A stretch of 64,000 nucleotides of DNA, from positions 1,302,001 to 1,366,000 of the forward strand of contig NZ_CP047952.1 in the NCBI RefSeq assembly GCF_014279875.1, written 5' to 3'. Below, in pieces: positions 20,540 to 29,952 of the stretch (position 1 is its first letter; each line of letters opens with the position of its first letter). The stretch is from Synechococcus sp. MEDNS5. GTDB taxonomy: Bacteria > Cyanobacteriota > Cyanobacteriia > PCC-6307 > Cyanobiaceae. The notes below the pieces were generated by a model. The model was not told the origin of the DNA. It worked only from the letters and a program-made list of their open reading frames with translations, and did not search any database. A program made the position numbers and the translations under genes.

Positions 20540-21007
20540 TCAGGGAGCAGGTGATCGAGGGGCCAGTGAACGCTGAACAATCCAAAGCTCCTCAAGTGTC
20601 AATCCACCATTCGCATCAAGATCGAAGCTGGTGAAGTTGCGGTTGAGCCAGGGCAAAGAACGACATTCCGATCGATCCAACTGACCATCGCCGTTGCGAT
20701 CGGCCTGACGGAAGCGTTGCTGTAGACGCCTGCCACTGGGATGAGGCGTTGATGGTCTGAGATCTTCCAACAAAAGGAAGCCCCGGGAATCACGGCGTTG
20801 CAGTCTGCGTTCAAGGTATGGGTCACCCTTCACTTCACCAGTCTCCAAGCGTCCATCACCATTCACATCCCTGCGAATAAACAGCGCTTCCATCCGCTGC
20901 CCATAGGAGTGGACGGGTCTGGATTCAGCCCACCCCGGAAGAGCAGCAAGTGGAGTGATCAGGAGCCCAAACGCCCCGATCTTCAGTGATGGCAGCCAAA
21001 TCAACAT
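20540..21007 (-). CDS. Secreted EF-hand protein
   Basis: A 155-residue protein with a probable signal peptide (residues 1-28, ending PGWAES). It carries EF-hand loops: DVNGDGRLETGE near residue 48, DRNGDGQLDRSE near 102, and DLDANGGLTLEE near 128, each with acidic residues at the calcium positions 1, 3, 5 and 12. Calcium binding in the periplasm or outside the cell is likely; the role is unknown. It is isolated, convergent with the membrane-protein gene and divergent from the response regulator. Confidence 0.85.
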   Translation of the reverse strand: MLIWLPSLKIGAFGLLITPLAALPGWAESRPVHSYGQRMEALFIRRDVNGDGRLETGEVKGDPYLERRLQRRDSRGFLLLEDLRPSTPHPSGRRLQQRFRQADRNGDGQLDRSECRSLPWLNRNFTSFDLDANGGLTLEELWIVQRSLAPRSPAP

Positions 21008-21100
21008 TCGTTCAGGTTATGGGCAACCAGAAGCCAGGGGATGTCTGAGTGATGACAGGACCCTGATCAGCTGTGACAGGGTCAATTCCTTGGCGACAGG

Positions 21101-21874
21101 ATGCTGATGCATCCATACGATCAGGTCATCTCTTGCGGGAATGGAACGGTGGGACGCTCCTCAATGATCTGGGTGGTCGACGACGATCCTGAGCTGCGCC
21201 AGATGGTGGGCACCTACCTGATCGACCAGGGCTACGACGTGCGCAGCCTCAGTGACGTCAAACAGCTCGAGGCAAGACTCGAGTTCCAGCGACCTGATCT
21301 GATCGTTCTCGATCTGATGATGCCTGGAGACGACGGTCTCACAGCCCTTCGTCGTCTCCGCGACGCTGGAGACGACCTGCCAGTGGTCATGTTGACCGCC
21401 CGCGGCGAGGGCGTTGACCGCATCATCGGTCTTGAACAGGGTGCTGATGACTATCTCGCCAAACCCTTTTTGCCGAGGGAACTCTCCGCGCGAATCGAAG
21501 CCGTTCTTCGGCGCCGCAGCTCCCTCCCGGCTGGAACTCCTCTCGCGGAAGGTGGCGATGTGGTGTTCGGAGAGAACGTGCTCGATCTTGCCGCCCGGAC
21601 GCTGACCCGCGACGGCAAACCAGTGGTGATCACGAGTGGTGAATTCAGCCTGCTGGCATCCTTTGTGCAGCACCCACACCGTCCGCTGTCGAGGGAACGG
21701 CTCATTGAGCTGGCACGCGGGCCTGGTTGTGACACAGACAGCCGCAGCATGGACGTGCAGGTCTCCCGGGTACGCAAACTGGTGGAACCTGACCCCACAC
21801 GTCCCCGCTACCTGCAGACCGTCTGGGGCTATGGGTACGTGTTTGTTCCCGACGGTCAACCTCGCTCTCGCTGA
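21101..21874 (+). CDS. Two-component response regulator, OmpR/PhoB type
   Basis: The receiver domain shows the acidic pair in WVVDDDPELRQM, the phosphorylated aspartate in DLIVLDLMMPGDDG, the threonine in VVMLTARGEG and the lysine in DDYLAKPF. The C-terminal winged helix ends in the usual QVSRVRKLVEPDP and YLQTVWGYGYVF. The 257-residue reading uses the first ATG; MIWVVDDDP at 21164 is a likely alternative and would give 236 residues, the usual family length. The histidine kinase follows 9 bases later, so the two form a cognate pair. The signal is unknown. Confidence 0.93.
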   Translation: MLMHPYDQVISCGNGTVGRSSMIWVVDDDPELRQMVGTYLIDQGYDVRSLSDVKQLEARLEFQRPDLIVLDLMMPGDDGLTALRRLRDAGDDLPVVMLTARGEGVDRIIGLEQGADDYLAKPFLPRELSARIEAVLRRRSSLPAGTPLAEGGDVVFGENVLDLAARTLTRDGKPVVITSGEFSLLASFVQHPHRPLSRERLIELARGPGCDTDSRSMDVQVSRVRKLVEPDPTRPRYLQTVWGYGYVFVPDGQPRSR

Positions 21875-21883
21875 CTCTCTCCC

Positions 21884-23233
21884 ATGCCGTCTCCGTCCTG
21901 GCAGAAGCGCATCAGCTCACTGCTGGGATGGGGAACCCTGGCGCTCGGCAGTTCGGCCTTCTGTCTGCTGGTCTTCCAGGCCTTGTTTGGACGTCAGTTG
22001 GAGCAGCTTCAGACCATTCAGCTCGGTCGTGACTTAGCCCTCAACGTCAGGCTCACAGAACTGGCCTTGGAGCGATACCCACCCCATCTGGTGGCGGAAC
22101 TCACCGGATTGGATCTGGTGGTCACCGTGCGGCCCGAACCGTCGCCGATGGATCCATCGGCAGGATTCAAACGTCAGTCTGAGGCACTACAGCAACAACT
22201 TTGTCAGAGATTGTCCCACTGCCCGATGGCCCATCCCCACCGCGCAGCTGGGGATGAACGCAGCATTTGGATTGAGCTGATTTCACCCCTGGAGCCCATC
22301 TGGTTGAAGGTGAATGTGCCCTCGATGATGCGTTGGCCCCCAGAGCCAACCCTCTTAGGACTGTCACTGGTTGGATCGGGCATCATCTGCGGCGGGTTAT
22401 TTCTGCTCGTGGAGGTCGAGGGCCCTCTGAGAAGCCTGGAGAAGGCCCTTGCCAGGGTCGGGGAAGGGGGCGGACCGGATGCTGTACCGGCTCGAGGCGC
22501 GCCGGAAGTACAACGACTCACGAAGCGCTTCAACGCAATGGTGCAGCGCCTAGCCACAAGTCGCCAAGAACGGGCCACCATGCTGGCCGGAATTGCCCAC
22601 GACCTAAGGGCACCGATCACGCGCCTTCAGTTCCGGCTCTCCATGCCTCAACTCACGGCGGAAGACCGAGAGCGCTGCGCTGGTGATCTTCAGTCCCTCG
22701 AGCGGATCACGGGGCAGTTTCTTTTGTTTGCAGGAGGTGGAGACAGTGAAGCCTCGGTCGAGGTTCCTCTCGAGCAGCTGCTGTCAGAAGTGGCCAGCAG
22801 TCATCCAGCTGATCAACTCCATCTGGATCTCATGCCTCTCTCCATGGCCGTGAAACCGGTGGCCCTCGGCAGGGCGATCGCCAACCTTATTGACAATGCG
22901 TTCTCTTACGGAACAGCCCCTGTGGTTCTGCGACTGCGTGAACTGAACTCACGCTGCAACATCGAAATCTGGGACCAGGGTGAAGGCATGCCAGCCAGCG
23001 AATGGGAACAGGCGCTTCAGCCCTTTCACCGCCTCGATTCTTCCCGAGGGCAACAAGGTCACTGCGGGCTCGGGCTCGCGATCGTCTCCCACGTGGCGAA
23101 TCTTCACGGGGGACGCCTGGAGTGTCTGCAGGGGGATCTCTGTTCCGAACAGCACCCTCCAGGACGCTTCGCCATTCGCCTCAGCCTCCCCTTGCCTGCT
23201 GATCGCCAATGCTCAGAACCCACACAAAGCTGA
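21884..23233 (+). CDS. Sensor histidine kinase, EnvZ type
   Basis: A 449-residue membrane kinase. A membrane helix near residues 14-33 and a second near 158-180 (LLGLSLVGSGIICGGLFLLV) flank a ~120-residue periplasmic sensor. A HAMP-like linker follows. The H-box is GIAHDLRAPITRLQFRL with the phosphorylated histidine. The ATPase has N-box IANLIDNAFSYG, G1 WDQGEGMP and G2 CGLGLAIVSHV. The order matches EnvZ-like osmosensors. It lies 9 bases after the response regulator gene. Confidence 0.93.
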   Translation: MPSPSWQKRISSLLGWGTLALGSSAFCLLVFQALFGRQLEQLQTIQLGRDLALNVRLTELALERYPPHLVAELTGLDLVVTVRPEPSPMDPSAGFKRQSEALQQQLCQRLSHCPMAHPHRAAGDERSIWIELISPLEPIWLKVNVPSMMRWPPEPTLLGLSLVGSGIICGGLFLLVEVEGPLRSLEKALARVGEGGGPDAVPARGAPEVQRLTKRFNAMVQRLATSRQERATMLAGIAHDLRAPITRLQFRLSMPQLTAEDRERCAGDLQSLERITGQFLLFAGGGDSEASVEVPLEQLLSEVASSHPADQLHLDLMPLSMAVKPVALGRAIANLIDNAFSYGTAPVVLRLRELNSRCNIEIWDQGEGMPASEWEQALQPFHRLDSSRGQQGHCGLGLAIVSHVANLHGGRLECLQGDLCSEQHPPGRFAIRLSLPLPADRQCSEPTQS

Positions 23234-23301
23234 GAAAAACATTTGCACTGAAGGGGTGACGCGCGGAATCAGTCACCAATGAATGAAAGGCTTCCCAAAC
23301 C

Positions 23302-24258
23302 ATGGCGCACAAGGACAAAGACAAGGGCAAGCACAAGGCCCATGACAAAAAAAAGGACAGCGGAGACAAGCTTCCCGATACCGTCCTGGATAGCTTTGCG
23401 GGCAGCGAGCAGGATCTCGCCAGTCCGGCAGAACTGCTGGACGACCTGTTGGAAGGTCGGAATAACAAAATCGAACGGCTGAATAAAAAGCTGTACGAAG
23501 CCGAACTGGTGAAACTCCAGACCCAGCTTGTGAAAATGCAGTACTGGATCAAAGACACCGGCTACCGCATGATCGTTCTGTTTGAAGGGCGGGATGCGGC
23601 AGGAAAAGGTGGCACGATCAAACGTCTCACAGAGCCCTTGAATCCCCGAGGTTGCCGTGTCGTTGCCCTCGGAACGCCGACCGAGCGACAGAAAACGCAA
23701 TGGTATTTCCAGCGCTACGTGGAACATTTCCCTGCAGCCGGTGAGATCGTGGTGTTCGATCGCAGCTGGTACAACCGTGCAGGCGTGGAACGAGTGATGG
23801 GCTTCGCCACTCCTGAACAGGTTGAGCAATTTCTTGATGACGTGCCCAAATTCGAGCGCATGTTGGTGCAGAGCGGCATCCTGCTGCTGAAATATTGGTT
23901 TTCGGTGAGCGACACCGAACAGGAGGCCCGTTTCCAATCGCGAATCGACGACCCCACCAGACGCTGGAAGCTCAGTCCCATGGATCTGGAAGCACGTAAT
24001 CGTTGGGTGGAGTTCTCCCAGGCGAAAGACACCATGTTTAATCACACCAACATTCCGGAGGCTCCCTGGTTCACCGTTGAAGCCGACGACAAGCGCAGAG
24101 CACGCCTCAACTGCCTGCGACATGTACTGAGCAAGGTTCCCTGGGAAGACATGACCCCACCAGCAATCGAACTTCCGCCGCGGCCGGAACAGGGCAACTA
24201 CACCCGCCCACCGATCAACGAACAGTTCTTCGTGCCGAATGCCTACCCCTACACCTAG
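23302..24258 (+). CDS. ppk2: Polyphosphate kinase 2 family protein
   Basis: PPK2 enzymes phosphorylate nucleoside mono- or diphosphates with polyphosphate. The 318-residue protein has a highly charged, lysine-rich N-terminus (residues 1-25), then Walker A FEGRDAAGKGGTIKRLTE, the lid region GTPTERQKTQWYFQRYVEH, and the Walker B-like VVFDRSWYNRAGVERVMGF. The absence of an N-terminal duplication makes it a one-domain PPK2. Class I and class III cannot be separated with certainty by eye. It is probably followed by co-transcribed small genes, starting 20 bases downstream. Confidence 0.95.
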   Translation: MAHKDKDKGKHKAHDKKKDSGDKLPDTVLDSFAGSEQDLASPAELLDDLLEGRNNKIERLNKKLYEAELVKLQTQLVKMQYWIKDTGYRMIVLFEGRDAAGKGGTIKRLTEPLNPRGCRVVALGTPTERQKTQWYFQRYVEHFPAAGEIVVFDRSWYNRAGVERVMGFATPEQVEQFLDDVPKFERMLVQSGILLLKYWFSVSDTEQEARFQSRIDDPTRRWKLSPMDLEARNRWVEFSQAKDTMFNHTNIPEAPWFTVEADDKRRARLNCLRHVLSKVPWEDMTPPAIELPPRPEQGNYTRPPINEQFFVPNAYPYT

Positions 24259-24278
24259 AAAAACGGAGAGATTGTTGA

Positions 24279-24524
24279 ATGCCTCATGACATCCCCGCGC
24301 AAGAACAGACACGCAAATGGTTCCGAAGTCATTTGCTAGGCAGGGAAGTGGAGTTACAGGATCTCTACGAACTGTCGCAGGGAGACCTGGATCTGTTGAT
24401 GGCTGAAACGGCTGAGATCCGATCAGACCCTGAAAACAGAGCCCGCAGCCATGGACGCTGGTGTACAGCCGGTTACGTGCTCGAACTCTCCCGCATCATC
24501 GATACACGACGTCTCAATGAATGA
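24279..24524 (+). CDS. Hypothetical small protein
   Basis: An 81-residue soluble protein (MPHDIPAQEQTRKWFRSHLL, LYELSQGDLDLLMAETAEIR, WCTAGYVLELSRIID). No family was recognised. GGAG lies 10 bases before the ATG. It begins 20 bases after ppk2 and overlaps the start of the next gene by 8 bases, which supports a real coding gene in the same transcript. Confidence 0.6.
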   Translation: MPHDIPAQEQTRKWFRSHLLGREVELQDLYELSQGDLDLLMAETAEIRSDPENRARSHGRWCTAGYVLELSRIIDTRRLNE

Positions 24525-24765
24525 GTTATCAACAGCCATGAATTGTGCGCAACGACTGCTTCCACTGGCGACGCTTTTGGTTCTCTCCAACAGCATGGTT
24601 GCCCATGCGGGATCTGTGACGGTGGGCGGCGTCAGTGAAGCCATTGCGACCAATCGTGCACTAGCCAAGGTTCCATCAGGCAAAACCGTGACCGATACAT
24701 CCTGCGAAGTGATTGGAACCGCAGGAAATTCGAGCACTTACCGCTGCACGGTCACTTGGGAATGA
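24517..24765 (+). CDS. Hypothetical secreted small protein
   Basis: An 82-residue protein with a clear signal peptide (MNCAQRLLPLATLLVLSNSM, cleavage likely after VAHA). The mature part is about 50 residues with two cysteines (TSCEVIG and YRCTVTW) that could form one disulfide. The ATG at 24517 overlaps the upstream gene; the ATG at 24538 begins exactly at the signal peptide and is equally plausible. The function is unknown; the protein is probably periplasmic. Confidence 0.6.
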   Translation: MNELSTAMNCAQRLLPLATLLVLSNSMVAHAGSVTVGGVSEAIATNRALAKVPSGKTVTDTSCEVIGTAGNSSTYRCTVTWE

Positions 24766-24800
24766 GTCCGAAACACTGAAGACCAGCGTCGTGCTCACGG

Positions 24801-24941
24801 TCAGCTTCCGCCATTGAGCTGGGCAAACCAAAACCCGGCAAGCTGCCAGCTGGACCACAAGAAGATTCCAAGAAAGAGCCAATTCACCCATGCAGGGCGG
24901 TTGTTGTTCTCAAACATCGAAGAGCCGATCGGGCCCTCCAT
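24801..24941 (-). CDS. Small single-helix membrane protein (46 aa)
   Basis: Reading the minus strand from ATG at 24941 gives a 46-residue protein: MEGPIGSSMFENNNRPAWVN, then one hydrophobic, tryptophan-rich helix (WLFLGIFLWSSWQLAGFWFA) and the tail QLNGGS. It starts 20 bases after the stop of the 99-residue gene on the same strand and so ends the EcsC-nuclease operon. No family was recognised. The clean hydrophobic helix and operon position support it; its shortness limits confidence. Confidence 0.5.
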   Translation of the reverse strand: MEGPIGSSMFENNNRPAWVNWLFLGIFLWSSWQLAGFWFAQLNGGS

Positions 24942-24961
24942 TCTGTTCAAGCAGCTCCAGT

Positions 24962-25261
24962 TCAGACGGGGGAGTGAAGCGGTTGTTTGCGCTTGAGATC
25001 ATGCATACCCTCAAGCTGCTGGTGCACGGCCTTGAGCTGCCGCTGAATGTGATCACTCTGTGGAAGCGAGCTTAAGGATGCCAACGCAAGTTCAAGATGG
25101 TGCTTGGCATCAATCAGCAAACGACACTCCAGGCTGCCAGGCTCGTAACTCATCGCGTTCTTGAGACTCTTTTCATTTAGGCGCAACCAGTTCAGATCGA
25201 CTGTGTCAACCACGACGCTTTCGACCTGATCAAGGCTCAAGTCGTCCTCCGGACGCCTCAA
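24962..25261 (-). CDS. Hypothetical helical protein
   Basis: A 99-residue acidic, heptad-rich protein (LSLDQVESVVVDTVDLNWLR, then LLIDAKHHLELALASLSSLP and IQRQLKAVHQQLEGMHDLKR). It probably forms a helical hairpin or coiled coil. No family was recognised. Its start overlaps the 3' end of the nuclease gene by 32 bases in another frame, which places it in the same transcript. Confidence 0.6.
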   Translation of the reverse strand: MRRPEDDLSLDQVESVVVDTVDLNWLRLNEKSLKNAMSYEPGSLECRLLIDAKHHLELALASLSSLPQSDHIQRQLKAVHQQLEGMHDLKRKQPLHSPV

Positions 25262-25775
25262 TCAGATTCCATGGGCGTTCAATGCCTCCTTGAACACTCC
25301 AGATCCCAAGCTGGGCCGCTTTGGCTTCACGCTCAAGACGGTTGTAATCGACGTCATTGCACTGCCCCAGATAACCGTCGTAGGCAAAAACTGCACCTTG
25401 CTTCAAGAGTGGAGCAGCCACATCAGCCCCATCGTTGATTAATCGAGCCACAATCCTGCCGTACACGTCCCTTGCACGCAGCTCCAGAACAACGCCGTTT
25501 CCAGGCTGAAGGGAACGGCGAAGCTGATCTGTGGCGTTTTGTGCCCATGGCCTCTGCTCGACGAGCGGTGCCTGAATGCAAGCCAGCCTGACGGCACGTC
25601 CCTCACCCTCAAGATCAACAAGTACTTCCTGGCCGTTGTTCACCGTCAAAACCGTCACCTCCTGACGGGGATGAGGGTCAGCGACGACCCTGGGAGGAAG
25701 GATCGCTGGGGAAAGGGTCAATGCAGCACCAAGGATCAAGGAACCCCGAATGTGCCGTCGTTGAAATCTCCCCAT
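25230..25775 (-). CDS. Secreted thermonuclease-like (SNase) protein
   Basis: A 181-residue protein with a probable signal peptide or N-terminal anchor (residues 10-32). The body matches the staphylococcal-nuclease fold: VRLACIQAPLVEQRPWAQNA, LRARDVYGRIVARLI, LLKQGAVFAYDGYL and YNRLEREAKAAQLGIW. In true SNases the first block contains the Asp of R-x-x-x-I-D-x-P; here it reads IQAP, so the calcium-binding aspartate is replaced by Gln. The arginine in DVYGRIVA and the Glu in EREAKAAQ remain. Activity is therefore uncertain. The ATG overlaps the stop of the EcsC-like gene. Confidence 0.8.
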   Translation of the reverse strand: MGRFQRRHIRGSLILGAALTLSPAILPPRVVADPHPRQEVTVLTVNNGQEVLVDLEGEGRAVRLACIQAPLVEQRPWAQNATDQLRRSLQPGNGVVLELRARDVYGRIVARLINDGADVAAPLLKQGAVFAYDGYLGQCNDVDYNRLEREAKAAQLGIWSVQGGIERPWNLIEASGGRLEP

Positions 25776-26452
25776 CAGCTTGGTACCACCTCAACGTCGA
25801 TGAACTCACCGGATTCCATGGCCTGTGCCGTGAGATAGCGGAGCGTTCGGTTGCGGATCAACTGAACCTCAATGGCATTCCAGCTGCCACCGATCACACA
25901 GCCCACCAGCGGGATCGTCTTGGTGATCAGAGCACGTTGACTCACTCTGCGCCCGAACACCTTGGTCATCACGCCGTTAATCAGAGCGAGGCTGCGCTTG
26001 TTGATCAGTTTCAACACCATCTCACGGGTGGCCGTGTGCGCAGCCTTCAACCCCAGCTCCACACCCACTTGGCTGATCACACTGGAGCCGAAGACCGGGA
26101 ACAGCAACTCGTGGCGAGCATTCTCACTCTCAAGGAAACCTGGAATCAGGAGCTCGGCGGCGCAGGCCGCAGCGAACAGCTGAGTCCGGGTCGTGACGGA
26201 GAGATCCGCCAGCGCCCCAGCCACACTGAGGACGGGATTCGCAGCCAACCCCATCGCCGCTCCCGCCGTAATCACGCGCAATCGCGCATCGCTGAATGCA
26301 CGTTCAGCGAGCTCATAGGTTGTGGCATCTGGATATCGGCGGCGCAGAAGATCCACTTCACAGCGCACCTTGCGGGCATCAAAACTGATGACCCAGTCGA
26401 GTAAGTCAGCAACTGAGTTGAGCGGCAAGGCGAAAGTCCCCACACCCTTCAC
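25775..26452 (-). CDS. EcsC family protein
   Basis: A 225-residue protein with the alternating amphipathic and hydrophobic helices of the EcsC family: VITAGAAMGLAANPVLSVAG, LTVTTRTQLFAAACAAELL-type segments near residue 90, and ITKTIPLVGCVIGGSWNAIE near residue 185. EcsC was first seen near an ABC transporter in Bacillus; its biochemical role is unknown. It is first of four minus-strand genes that overlap or nearly touch. Confidence 0.75.
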   Translation of the reverse strand: MKGVGTFALPLNSVADLLDWVISFDARKVRCEVDLLRRRYPDATTYELAERAFSDARLRVITAGAAMGLAANPVLSVAGALADLSVTTRTQLFAAACAAELLIPGFLESENARHELLFPVFGSSVISQVGVELGLKAAHTATREMVLKLINKRSLALINGVMTKVFGRRVSQRALITKTIPLVGCVIGGSWNAIEVQLIRNRTLRYLTAQAMESGEFIDVEVVPS

Positions 26453-26479
26453 CTTATCGGGATCAGCCAGGTTGGAGCT

Positions 26480-28651
26480 TTAGCGAACGAAGAGCATCTC
26501 CCGGTAGGAGGGCAGGGGCCAGCGATCGTCGTCCACGTGTTCCTCCAAGGCATCCACGGCCTCACGCAACTGCTGCAGCCGAGGCAGCAACACACCCGCG
26601 CAGTGGTTCATGGCCGCGGCGGTGTCTCCGTTGTGCAACTGGTGCAATTCCCCTGCCAGAGCCGTTGCATGGTCGTCCATACGCTTGTGCAACTCAGCGA
26701 TCTGATGGAGATCGCGGGTTTCAGGCTGAAGTCCGAGTGACTGCTGCTGCTGCAGGCTGCGCGCCAGGGCGCTCAGATGCTTCTGAACGGCTGGGCTGAT
26801 TTGCGTGCGCACCATGGAGAGGGCCACTTTGGCCTCCACTTCAATCGCGAGGGAGTACTGCTCTCCATACACCTCGTAGCGGCTTTCCATCTCCACCGAT
26901 GAGATCACGCCATGGCGCTGGAACAGGCTTCGCACCTCCTCGCGGCGCAGCACTGGCAGAGCTTCGGCGGTATTGCGGAGATTTTCCAGGCCACGATCGT
27001 CGGTCGCTTCCCGATGCCACGCGTCGGAGTAACCATCACCGCCGAACACGGCGGAACCATGCTGATCCATGATCTGCCGAATCACCACCGCCGCAGACTG
27101 TTCGAGACTCTGGCCAGAGCCCATCTCAGCTTCAAGGCGATCGCTGATCCATTCCAGGGAGTCAGCCAGCACGGTATTCATCGCCACGAGGGGCCCAGCG
27201 ACAGACTGGCCGGAGCCAACAGCACGGAACTCAAACCTGTTTCCGGTGAAGGCAAAGGGGGAGGTGCGGTTGCGATCTCCGGCATCTTTGGGGAATTCCG
27301 GGAGGGTATCCACACCCAGACGCATCACTCCCCCGTGGGAGCTTCCTGTGACCTCTCCCCGTTGAATCTGCTGGAAGACCTGCTCCAGCTGCTGTCCGAG
27401 ATACACGGAAATGATCGCTGGAGGGGCTTCGTTGGCACCGAGGCGATGGTCATTGCCCGCCGTCGCCACAACGGCACGCAGCAAGGGACCATTGCAATGC
27501 ACACCGCGGATCACTGCAGCACAGAACAACAGGAATTGAAGGTTGTCGTGGGGAGTGCGGCCGGGATCCAGCAGGTTGCCCTGGGTGCTGTTTCCAACCG
27601 ACCAGTTCACATGCTTTCCGGACCCGTTGATTCCAGCGAAAGGCTTTTCATGTAGCAGGCATGTGAACCCATGACGCTTGGCGGTACTGCGCAGCGTGGT
27701 CATGATCAGTTGCTGATGATCCGTGGCGACATTGGCGGCTTCATGAACTGGCGCGATCTCGAACTGGCCAGGTGCAACTTCGTTGTGTCGGGTCTTGGCT
27801 GGAATTCCGAGTCTGTAAAGCTGGCTCTCCACGTCTTGCATGAACACCTGCACTCTTTCCGGAATCGCACCGAAATAGTGATCATCAAATTGCTGACCCT
27901 TGGGTGATGCCGCGCCGAACAGCGTGCGACCCGCGAGCAGAAGGTCAGGCCTGAGGGTGGCGAACTGAGTGTCCACCAGAAAATATTCCTGCTCGGCCCC
28001 ACAGGAGCTGTTCACAGGAGCCACCTCTTCGTTGCCAAGAAGGTGAAGCAACCTCTTCGCCTGCCGGTTCATGGCGGCATTCGAACGGAGCAGAGGCGTT
28101 TTCTTATCAAGAGCCTCACCTGTCCAGCTCACAAACACCGTGGGAATGCAGAGCGTCACTCCGTTGGAGGTGCGCATCAAATAAGCCGGACTGGTGATGT
28201 CCCAGGCCGTGTAACCACGAGCCTCGAAGGTGGAACGGATGCCTCCATTGGGGAAGGAGCTGCCATCAGGTTCACCCTGCACGAGGAGCTTCCCTGAGAA
28301 CTCATGGATCGCCTGACCATCACCTTGCGGGCTGATGAAACCGTCGTGCTTCTCCGCAGTGGAGTTGGTGAGGGGATAAAAAACGTGTGCGTAATAATGC
28401 GCGCCCTGGGACACAGCCCAGTCCTTCATCGCTTGGGCGACCACATCCGCCACAGCGAGATCAAGGCGCCCGCCATCGCGGATCACGCGGCGGACCACTT
28501 TGTAGGACTCCTTGGGCAGGGCACTTTTCATCCTTGCGAGCGTGAACACGTCGCTCGCCCAAACCTCTTCCAGGGGTTGCGCGGGCGCACAGTGCAACGG
28601 CGTGCGCTGCTGGATGGCCTGAAGTGCAGCCAGACGGGCGGGATGGGGCAT
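26480..28651 (-). CDS. glnN: Glutamine synthetase type III
   Basis: GSIII makes glutamine from glutamate, ammonia and ATP. The 723-residue length and the motifs identify the type: [20 protein letters not shown] in the N-terminal domain, [31 protein letters not shown], the [20 protein letters not shown] block, and [20 protein letters not shown]. Types I and II are about 470 and 350 residues. In cyanobacteria GlnN is often an additional enzyme induced under nitrogen limitation. No NtcA site was recognised upstream. It is a single gene, divergent or tandem to unrelated neighbours. Confidence 0.96.
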   Translation of the reverse strand: MPHPARLAALQAIQQRTPLHCAPAQPLEEVWASDVFTLARMKSALPKESYKVVRRVIRDGGRLDLAVADVVAQAMKDWAVSQGAHYYAHVFYPLTNSTAEKHDGFISPQGDGQAIHEFSGKLLVQGEPDGSSFPNGGIRSTFEARGYTAWDITSPAYLMRTSNGVTLCIPTVFVSWTGEALDKKTPLLRSNAAMNRQAKRLLHLLGNEEVAPVNSSCGAEQEYFLVDTQFATLRPDLLLAGRTLFGAASPKGQQFDDHYFGAIPERVQVFMQDVESQLYRLGIPAKTRHNEVAPGQFEIAPVHEAANVATDHQQLIMTTLRSTAKRHGFTCLLHEKPFAGINGSGKHVNWSVGNSTQGNLLDPGRTPHDNLQFLLFCAAVIRGVHCNGPLLRAVVATAGNDHRLGANEAPPAIISVYLGQQLEQVFQQIQRGEVTGSSHGGVMRLGVDTLPEFPKDAGDRNRTSPFAFTGNRFEFRAVGSGQSVAGPLVAMNTVLADSLEWISDRLEAEMGSGQSLEQSAAVVIRQIMDQHGSAVFGGDGYSDAWHREATDDRGLENLRNTAEALPVLRREEVRSLFQRHGVISSVEMESRYEVYGEQYSLAIEVEAKVALSMVRTQISPAVQKHLSALARSLQQQQSLGLQPETRDLHQIAELHKRMDDHATALAGELHQLHNGDTAAAMNHCAGVLLPRLQQLREAVDALEEHVDDDRWPLPSYREMLFVR

Positions 28652-28698
28652 GGTGCAAAAACCCGCAGGGCAACGGGATGAAGCTCGTTAACTCGACG

Positions 28699-29952
28699 CT
28701 AAGCCGCCGACCTCCGCACAGCGGGAAGCCGCAGGCTGGTGAGCCACGAGAGCAACACCAACAACGATGAAGTCCAGAGGCAGGCCTGCATTCCTGAGGT
28801 GGGCGTTCCGCCGATCAGAAACACTGCACCGGACAGCAGGGTTCCAACCAGACGACCAGCCGCGTTGGCCATGTAATAGAAGCCCACATTGAGGCTCACG
28901 TTCTCCTGATCGGTGTAGGCCAGCACCATGTAGGAGTGAATTGAGGAGTTCATCGCAAACACAACTCCGAAAGCCGCCAGCCCACCGACGATCGCCACCG
29001 TCACGTCGACCTCACGAAGAAGGGCGATGGCGATCAGCGCGGGAATCACCGTGAGTACCGCGCTCCAGAACTGCACCGCCGATGCCCCGGGACTTTCACG
29101 CTGTCCCCAGAGACGACGCAGCCCCGGGGCTGTTCCCTGCACGATGCCGTATCCGATCACCCAGAGGCCGAGAAAGCCGCCGATTTCCCAGAAACCCCAG
29201 CCGAGAGAGGCTTCGAGAAACACTGGGAGAGCCACCACAAACCAAACATCGCGGGCACCGAACAAAAAGAACCGGGCCGCAGAGAGAACATTGATGCCCT
29301 TGCTCTTCGAAAACAAAGACGAAAACGCCGGCTTGGCCTTCATCTTTCCGATCTCTCCAGGCAAGACCAGGGTGACTAAAAAAGCCAGAGCCAGACCCGC
29401 AGCCATCCAGGCCACAGCAGCATTGAAACTCAGCGCTGTAAGCAGCACTCCTCCGAGAAAAAATCCAACCCCCTTAAGGGCATTTTTGGAACCGGTGAGA
29501 ATCGCCACCCATTTGAACAACTGCGTCTCCCCCTTCTGAGCATCATCCGGCGTTTCAGGAACAACCGTTTTGATCGCGCTCTTCGCGCTCATCTTGTTGA
29601 GGTCTTTAGCAATCCCACTGATCGCCTGGGCGACCATCACGTACACCACGCTCAGAAGCTTCGGCCAGGATTCCGCAACGGGAACCAGCATTAACAACGC
29701 CAGAATCTGCAAAAGCGTCCCGACCCAGAGGGTGAGCCGCAATCCGTAACGGGCTCCGATCCAGCCTCCATAGAGATTGGTGAGCACCCCAAAGAACTCG
29801 TAAAAGAGAAACAGAAAGGCGATCTCGAGAGTGGAGTATCCGAGCTCGTGAAAGTGGAATACAACCAACATGCGCAAAGCGCCGTCAGTGAGCGTGAACG
29901 CCCAGTAATTGGCGGTCACAATCCCGTATTGCTTCAGGGCGGAGAGCTTCAT
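28699..29952 (-). CDS. arsJ: Organoarsenical efflux MFS transporter ArsJ
   Basis: A 417-residue major-facilitator protein with about 11-12 hydrophobic helices, starting [20 protein letters not shown]. ArsJ exports 1-arseno-3-phosphoglycerate, the product made by its partner GAPDH from arsenate, which then breaks down outside the cell. The assignment rests on this arrangement: the start overlaps the partner GAPDH stop by 4 bases, and an arsR gene is divergent next to it. The C-terminal half contains conserved [20 protein letters not shown]. Confidence 0.92.
   Translation of the reverse strand: MKLSALKQYGIVTANYWAFTLTDGALRMLVVFHFHELGYSTLEIAFLFLFYEFFGVLTNLYGGWIGARYGLRLTLWVGTLLQILALLMLVPVAESWPKLLSVVYVMVAQAISGIAKDLNKMSAKSAIKTVVPETPDDAQKGETQLFKWVAILTGSKNALKGVGFFLGGVLLTALSFNAAVAWMAAGLALAFLVTLVLPGEIGKMKAKPAFSSLFSKSKGINVLSAARFFLFGARDVWFVVALPVFLEASLGWGFWEIGGFLGLWVIGYGIVQGTAPGLRRLWGQRESPGASAVQFWSAVLTVIPALIAIALLREVDVTVAIVGGLAAFGVVFAMNSSIHSYMVLAYTDQENVSLNVGFYYMANAAGRLVGTLLSGAVFLIGGTPTSGMQACLWTSSLLVLLSWLTSLRLPAVRRSAA

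Noticed and set aside
23269-24312. Minus-strand open frame of 347 codons
   Set aside because: It lies exactly antisense to ppk2, whose plus-strand product has all PPK2 motifs. The antisense product has no family pattern.
26912-27655. Plus-strand frame of 247 codons in glnN
   Set aside because: Antisense to conserved GSIII blocks; no domain.
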